From: Hungatella hathewayi WAL-18680
GTDB lineage: Bacteria; Bacillota; Clostridia; Lachnospirales; Lachnospiraceae
DNA: 64,000 bases
Assembly (NCBI RefSeq): GCF_000235505.1
Contig: NZ_JH379027.1
Coordinates: forward strand, 1,190,070 to 1,254,069
Reading direction: 5' to 3'
Below the pieces are notes generated by a model, which did no database searches, was not told where the DNA came from, and saw only the letters and a list, made by a program, of their open reading frames with translations. Each line of letters begins with the position of its first letter. Position 1 is the stretch's first letter. The position numbers and the translations under genes are program-made. Shown one piece after another: positions 59,691 through 64,000 of the stretch.

Positions 59691-61220
59691 ATGTATCATG
59701 TTTTAATTGTAGATGATGAATACTGGGTAGGAAGATGGTTGAAGGAATTATTAGAAAAAAGCCCTTTTGAGCTGGGGATGATAGAGGTGTGCCAGGAGGT
59801 GGAGGCCGCCCTTTTCATTTTGAAGCAGAAGCCGGTCGATATCCTGATTACAGATATCAATATGCCGGTACTGACAGGACTTGAGCTGATTAAATATACA
59901 AAAGAATCTGGGCGTAAGGTTCCAAAGGCCATTGTTATTTCCGGTTATGATGAGTTTGAGTATGCAAGGCAGGCGATTGAGCTGGAGGTGCTGGCTTATT
60001 TAATCAAGCCCCTTGAGCGGGAAGCAGTGTACGGCGCGGTGAAGAAGGCCATTGACAGTTTGGAGCTGGAACACCGCCAAATCGAAAATGCCCAGACCGG
60101 CTATCATGCCATGGTGGAGAATATCCTGCTGGAGTTGTTCTGCCATCCCCAGAATATGCCAAAGGAACGTCTGGCGGAGATTATTGCAAAAAGGAATCTA
60201 AATGGACATTATTATGTACTGGGGATGATTCAGAATGCAGGTCTGGAGATATCCATGCTCGTGAAAGAACATCTCCAGGATAAGCTGGAGAAGGCCTGCA
60301 GAAGCCGCCATGTGTTTCTGGTACGCCGGGATGTACATACCTGGATTTTTCTGGTCGTGGGAATTGAAAATCCTTCCGGATTTTATATTGAGCAGAATGT
60401 TCTGCTCGGCATTTTAAATGGATATTTGTGGGGAGTCAGCCGGCCTAGAACGGACTTTATGGAGCTGGAGGAGGCGGTACTGGAAGCGAGGGATGATATC
60501 TGGCAGCAGCACAAGAGGGAATCGGCGCCGGAGCCGGTGATGCTGGAATCTGAGATGAAACGTACGTTTCTGGACGCCATGGAGGCCAGGGATAAGGAGA
60601 AGATTAAACAGTGCTCTTGTGAGCAGGAGGAAGCATTTTTAAAAAGTTCCTATGATATTACCAGCTGTCTGAATTTTTATTTTATATTGACCGGAGAAAT
60701 TTTGGAGCTGTTGACGGATTCTTACCGGCAGACCAGGGAGCAGACGCTGTTGGAGCTGATTGAGGAAGGATATGATTTCTGTGTGCGTATCAGGGGATTT
60801 TACAGTATCCGGCCCATATGCCGGAAATTTCTGGAATACAGTCTGAAGGTGGTTGACTGCTTAAAGGATGCCGGCCCGATGACGGTCAGCGCCATTGTAC
60901 TGAAAGTGCAGAGGATGATGAGGGAACAGTATGCGTCCAATCTGAGTCTGGGAGCCATAGCGGATGAATTCTCCATCAATCCCAGCTATTTCAGCAAGAA
61001 ATTCAAGGATGAAACCGGGGTTAATTTTGTGGATTATCTGTCCGGAGTGAGAATTGAGCAGGCCAAAGCCCTGCTTAAAAATACGGATTTTTCGGTTGCG
61101 AAAATTAGTGACCAGGTGGGATTTCATGATGCCAGATATTTTAGCAAGGTGTTTGTTTCGATTGTAGGAATGAAGCCGACAGAATACAGGGCGGAATGCA
61201 GGGAGGACGAAACGATATGA
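59691..61220 (+). CDS. AraC-type response regulator (YesN-like)
   Basis: 509 residues. Receiver domain 1-120 with Asp55 (ITDINMP), a long unknown middle part (about 130-400), and a C-terminal AraC helix-turn-helix pair (LSLGAIADEFSINPSYFSKK, then FSVAKISDQVGFHDARYFSK). Controls the ABC transporter set with the kinase whose ATG overlaps its stop (ATGA). Confidence 0.93.
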   Translation: MYHVLIVDDEYWVGRWLKELLEKSPFELGMIEVCQEVEAALFILKQKPVDILITDINMPVLTGLELIKYTKESGRKVPKAIVISGYDEFEYARQAIELEVLAYLIKPLEREAVYGAVKKAIDSLELEHRQIENAQTGYHAMVENILLELFCHPQNMPKERLAEIIAKRNLNGHYYVLGMIQNAGLEISMLVKEHLQDKLEKACRSRHVFLVRRDVHTWIFLVVGIENPSGFYIEQNVLLGILNGYLWGVSRPRTDFMELEEAVLEARDDIWQQHKRESAPEPVMLESEMKRTFLDAMEARDKEKIKQCSCEQEEAFLKSSYDITSCLNFYFILTGEILELLTDSYRQTREQTLLELIEEGYDFCVRIRGFYSIRPICRKFLEYSLKVVDCLKDAGPMTVSAIVLKVQRMMREQYASNLSLGAIADEFSINPSYFSKKFKDETGVNFVDYLSGVRIEQAKALLKNTDFSVAKISDQVGFHDARYFSKVFVSIVGMKPTEYRAECREDETI

Positions 61221-62947
61221 TGAAGTGGTTTGGCAGCAGGATATACCGGAAAATTTTTGCCAGCTTTTTAGTTGTATCTCTGGTTCCGCTGTGCATTGTA
61301 TATTTTTATATTAATTTCAGGTATTCGGAGCGTCTGGAGCAGGATGCGGTCAGTATGAACCGGCTGGCGGAGCAGAATGCAGGAATCAGACTGTCAGATT
61401 CTCTGACAAAAATAGAATATATCTCCAATCTGTTTTTCAACAGCAGCACCCAGGAAATCCTAAAAAGGCCGGACGATACACTGAGCCTTTACAATGCCAG
61501 GATAGCGCTGGAGCAGATTGTGCGGGTGAATCTGGATTTATTCAAGATTATGAATCAGGTGGACCAGGTAACGTTTGTGAAACAGAACGGGATCAGCTTT
61601 GATATCATCAATTCCACCAAAAAGGGGATGCCTGTAAGTTTTACAAAACCGGCGGACGGTTTATTAAACAACTATAAAAATCACGGAATTTATAACCAGT
61701 CCATGCTGGAGGAACTTCCCGACAATAAGCTGGTCTATGTGCGGCGTATCATGGATGTGGATGTTCTCACCCAGGAATTGGGTTATCTGTTCGTAGTGTT
61801 TGATAAGAATATGCTGGATGGGATTTTTGGAGGGCTGGAAGAAGTCATACAGACAAGAATCATGGTAGAAAATACGGCGGGGCAGGTACTGTACAGCAAT
61901 ACGGAGGAGACAATGCCAGTGGACGGTGACTGGATTACCTGGAACTACGGAATTGATAATTTTAGACTTGTGGTGACATTTTACGATGAACTTCAGAATA
62001 TCAATGCCAATATTCAGGCTCTGGACAGAATTACGGAGGCGGTGATTATCCTAAGTATGGCGGTGATTCTGGCAGCATCCGTCATGCTGGCGAAGACGAT
62101 CGTGACGCCTGTACTGGACCTTCACAAAAATCTGATACACGTCCGCAACGGTGATTTTAAGGTGCGTGTTCCGGCGGAGACAAAGGATGAATTGGGGGAT
62201 ATGGGCCGTGCGTTTAACGATATGGCAGGGGAAATTGACCGGCTGGTGAATCAGGTTTACACGATTCAGCTTAAGGAGAAGGAGGCGGCCATTGCGGCTC
62301 TCCAGGCCCAGATTAATCCCCATTTTCTATATAACACGCTGGATATGATTAAAAGCATGGCGGATATCTATGATGCCAGCCAGGTGGGAGAGGTCATCGT
62401 AGCTCTGTCGGGAGTGTTCCGATATGCCACACGAACCAGCCATCTCATCGTGACGGTCCAGGATGAGCTTGTGAATCTGCAAAATTATATGAAAATTATC
62501 GATGCCAGGTTTGGCGGGAAAATCATCAGCAGGGTGGAAGTTCCGGACGAACTTCTGAAGGAGCAGATGATAAAAATTTGTCTGCAGCCGCTGGTGGAGA
62601 ACTGTATCTCTCACGGGATGGCAAGGGGAGGCAAGGGAAAAGAAATCAGGGTTTCTATTGGGAGAGATTCGGAGAATGTGGTGGTCCGGGTAGCGGATGA
62701 CGGTGTGGGGATTGCCCCGGAGCGCCTTCGGGAAATCCGGGAAAACCTGGCGCAGCCAATCAGAGAAAATACCAGCCATGGAATAGGGGGCGTGGGACTG
62801 AAAAATATTCATGACCGGATACGGCTTTATTATGGGGAAGAATATGGAGTAACCATAGAAAGTGAAGAAGGTGTGGGAACTGTTGTCACAGTCTGCTACC
62901 CCTTCAATGTGCATTTGGACTTAACTGAAAAGGGAGAGGAGAAATAG
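61217..62947 (+). CDS. sensor histidine kinase (YesM-like)
   Basis: 576 residues from the ATG at 61217 (GGAGGACGAAACG before it). TM1 at about 12-32, an extracytoplasmic sensor domain, TM2 at about 275-297, HAMP, then the His_kinase domain with NPHFLYNTLDMIKS and an HATPase (LVENCISHG). Senses a sugar or the binding protein and phosphorylates the AraC-type regulator. Confidence 0.93.
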   Translation: MMKWFGSRIYRKIFASFLVVSLVPLCIVYFYINFRYSERLEQDAVSMNRLAEQNAGIRLSDSLTKIEYISNLFFNSSTQEILKRPDDTLSLYNARIALEQIVRVNLDLFKIMNQVDQVTFVKQNGISFDIINSTKKGMPVSFTKPADGLLNNYKNHGIYNQSMLEELPDNKLVYVRRIMDVDVLTQELGYLFVVFDKNMLDGIFGGLEEVIQTRIMVENTAGQVLYSNTEETMPVDGDWITWNYGIDNFRLVVTFYDELQNINANIQALDRITEAVIILSMAVILAASVMLAKTIVTPVLDLHKNLIHVRNGDFKVRVPAETKDELGDMGRAFNDMAGEIDRLVNQVYTIQLKEKEAAIAALQAQINPHFLYNTLDMIKSMADIYDASQVGEVIVALSGVFRYATRTSHLIVTVQDELVNLQNYMKIIDARFGGKIISRVEVPDELLKEQMIKICLQPLVENCISHGMARGGKGKEIRVSIGRDSENVVVRVADDGVGIAPERLREIRENLAQPIRENTSHGIGGVGLKNIHDRIRLYYGEEYGVTIESEEGVGTVVTVCYPFNVHLDLTEKGEEK

Positions 62948-62949
62948 AA

Positions 62950-63882
62950 ATGGAAAAACCAAATATTTTATTCATCATGACGGATGAACAGCGTTTTGAT
63001 GGGGTAGGATACCGGAATAGAGAGGTGGCAACGCCCAATTTAGATAAATTGCAGAAGGACAGCGTGGATTTTACCAGGGCTTACACCTCCAATCCATCCT
63101 GCATTCCTGCAAGGGCGGCTATTTTTACCGGCCGGTATCCTTCCCAGTGCGGTGCGCCGGGATATATGACGGCATTGCCGGAACGGGAGACTACATTTAT
63201 GAGTCTGCTTCAGGAGGGAGGATATCATACTGCGGTAGTAGGAAAACAGCATTTCTGGAATTCCAGGATTGTCAGGGGATATGATTATGAAGACATTGTA
63301 GATGAGCATGAACCGCCGGAGGTGATCAGTCCGGAGATGGGGGAGGACTATTTTGGACTGCCGGCCAATAAAACCACGGCTCCAACGGTATCCAGCTATG
63401 TGAAATATCTGTATGACCACGGATTTCGCAGAGGAAGAGAACTGTACCGCCAGGTGAATGAAAAGGGAATCTATGAATTTTTTGGAGATGAAAAGTTTTA
63501 TGTGGACACCTATATTGGAAACAGGGGATTGGAGTGGCTGGAGAAGCGGCGTCCGGAACATCAGCCCTGGTTTCTGACTTTGTCATTCCCAGGTCCTCAT
63601 ATGCCTTTTGACGGACTTGGGCTGCCGGATTCGTCGGTATATGAGGCGGAGGACTTGAGCGTGCCGGATACAACGGTGGCAGATTTATTTGGGAAGCCGC
63701 CTCATTATCTGGACATTGTGAAAAAATACGGACAGGTGGACCTGGCCGGACACGGCTCACCGGACGGATTTACCCAGGATGAGATACGGTTGATGAAAAA
63801 GGCTTATTATTCCAATATTACACTGATAGACAGAAAAATCGGAGAAGTGATAAAAAAACTACAAGGAACTTCAGCTTTATGA
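62950..63882 (+). CDS. sulfatase, 3' part broken by frameshifts
   Basis: 310 residues in frame. Formylglycine motif CIPAR at 51-55, metal-binding TDEQRFD at 11-17. No signal peptide. The frame ends at TGA 63880-63882 after KKLQGTSAL, where a complete sulfatase would go on with an LYDNTMIIFTSDHGDFMGEF segment; that sequence is present one base out of frame (from 63866). So either the gene is broken or the sequence has errors near the end. It is two bases after the kinase stop, in one operon. Confidence 0.85.
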   Translation: MEKPNILFIMTDEQRFDGVGYRNREVATPNLDKLQKDSVDFTRAYTSNPSCIPARAAIFTGRYPSQCGAPGYMTALPERETTFMSLLQEGGYHTAVVGKQHFWNSRIVRGYDYEDIVDEHEPPEVISPEMGEDYFGLPANKTTAPTVSSYVKYLYDHGFRRGRELYRQVNEKGIYEFFGDEKFYVDTYIGNRGLEWLEKRRPEHQPWFLTLSFPGPHMPFDGLGLPDSSVYEAEDLSVPDTTVADLFGKPPHYLDIVKKYGQVDLAGHGSPDGFTQDEIRLMKKAYYSNITLIDRKIGEVIKKLQGTSAL

Positions 63883-64000
63883 TAACACAATGATTATATT
63901 CACGTCGGACCATGGCGATTTTATGGGGGAGTTTTGGTAGTAGCCAGCAAGGCACAGTATCCCTCCGAGGCGCTTATGCGGATTCCATTTTATTAAAACC
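63866..64000 (+). pseudogene. continuation of the sulfatase in other frames
   Basis: From 63866 the frame gives ELQLYDNTMIIFTSDHGDF and then stops at TAG 63938; from 63940 another frame gives VASKAQYPSEALMRIPF and a stop; from 63992 the first of these frames would continue IKT. These three pieces follow each other as in intact sulfatases, so three single-base shifts lie within 140 bases at the window edge. Confidence 0.7.

Noticed and set aside
1..64000. CRISPR array, rRNA or tRNA genes
   Set aside because: No regularly spaced direct repeats and no rRNA or tRNA (TTCGANTC arm with CCA-type acceptor) patterns were noticed by eye; a tRNAscan run would be the decisive check.

Overview
The window reads as chromosome of an anaerobic, endospore-forming member of the Lachnospiraceae (Clostridium cluster XIVa; an Enterocloster/Lachnoclostridium-like genome is my best guess, not proven). 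Grounds: a complete spoIIIAA-AH operon, the clostridial order nusB-xseA-xseB-ispA-dxs-tlyA-nadK-argR-recN, anaerobic sulfite reductase asrABC, an agr-type peptide quorum-sensing locus, consensus Gram-positive promoters and AGGAGG ribosome binding sites. Core genes are moderately GC-rich; the stretch from about 20 to 25 kb and the agr genes at about 54-56 kb are visibly AT-richer. No rRNA, tRNA or CRISPR array was seen.

Layout. 1-1.1 kb: 3' part of a MATE exporter. 1.2-7.4 kb: LacI regulator with its operator cluster, then ADP-ribosylglycohydrolase-family enzyme, APC permease, esterase and PfkB kinase, which look like a catabolic unit for a ribosylated compound. 7.4-8.3 kb (minus): thiamine transporter ThiT under a TPP riboswitch. 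8.4 kb: YdcZ-like DMT protein. 8.9-14.2 kb (minus): operon of sulfatase, Crp/Fnr regulator, GPH symporter, esterase and an atypical DeoD phosphorylase, with a palindrome at about -41.5 of its promoter. 14.3-19.8 kb: ComEA-like lipoprotein, orphan response regulator, GNAT, membrane-fused acyltransferase, HSL esterase, rlmH. 20-25 kb: accessory island with an XRE protein, a small hypothetical gene and a broken DUF4160 gene, a J-like protein without HPD, a single-ORF IS200-type element, and an XRE repressor divergent from a choline-binding-type surface protein.

25.1-29.0 kb: LysR regulator divergent from asrABC. 29-35 kb: a repeat-containing hypothetical protein, a CD3324-like protein, DUF1062, a membrane lipase, an ECF sigma/anti-sigma pair and a pentapeptide-repeat protein. 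35.3-40.8 kb: spoIIIA operon behind a sigma-E-like promoter. 40.9-44.1 kb: Asp23 protein, an aspartate-dehydrogenase-like enzyme with a 2-hydroxyacid dehydrogenase, and a PD-(D/E)XK (Rpn-like) protein on the minus strand. 44.1-53.4 kb: 0.5 kb structured intergenic region and the nusB-recN operon. 53.4-56.3 kb: LytTR response regulator, GHKL kinase, AgrD and AgrB, with a two-copy LytTR box before agrD. 56.5-64 kb: sugar ABC transporter (two permeases and a lipoprotein), AraC-type response regulator, sensor kinase and a second sulfatase whose reading frame is broken three times in the last 140 bases.

The most interesting material is regulatory and metabolic rather than a new defence system: two operons that appear to salvage decorated ribosides or nucleosides, the agr locus whose own box and signal peptide can be predicted, and compact repressor or activator sites next to the regulators that probably bind them.
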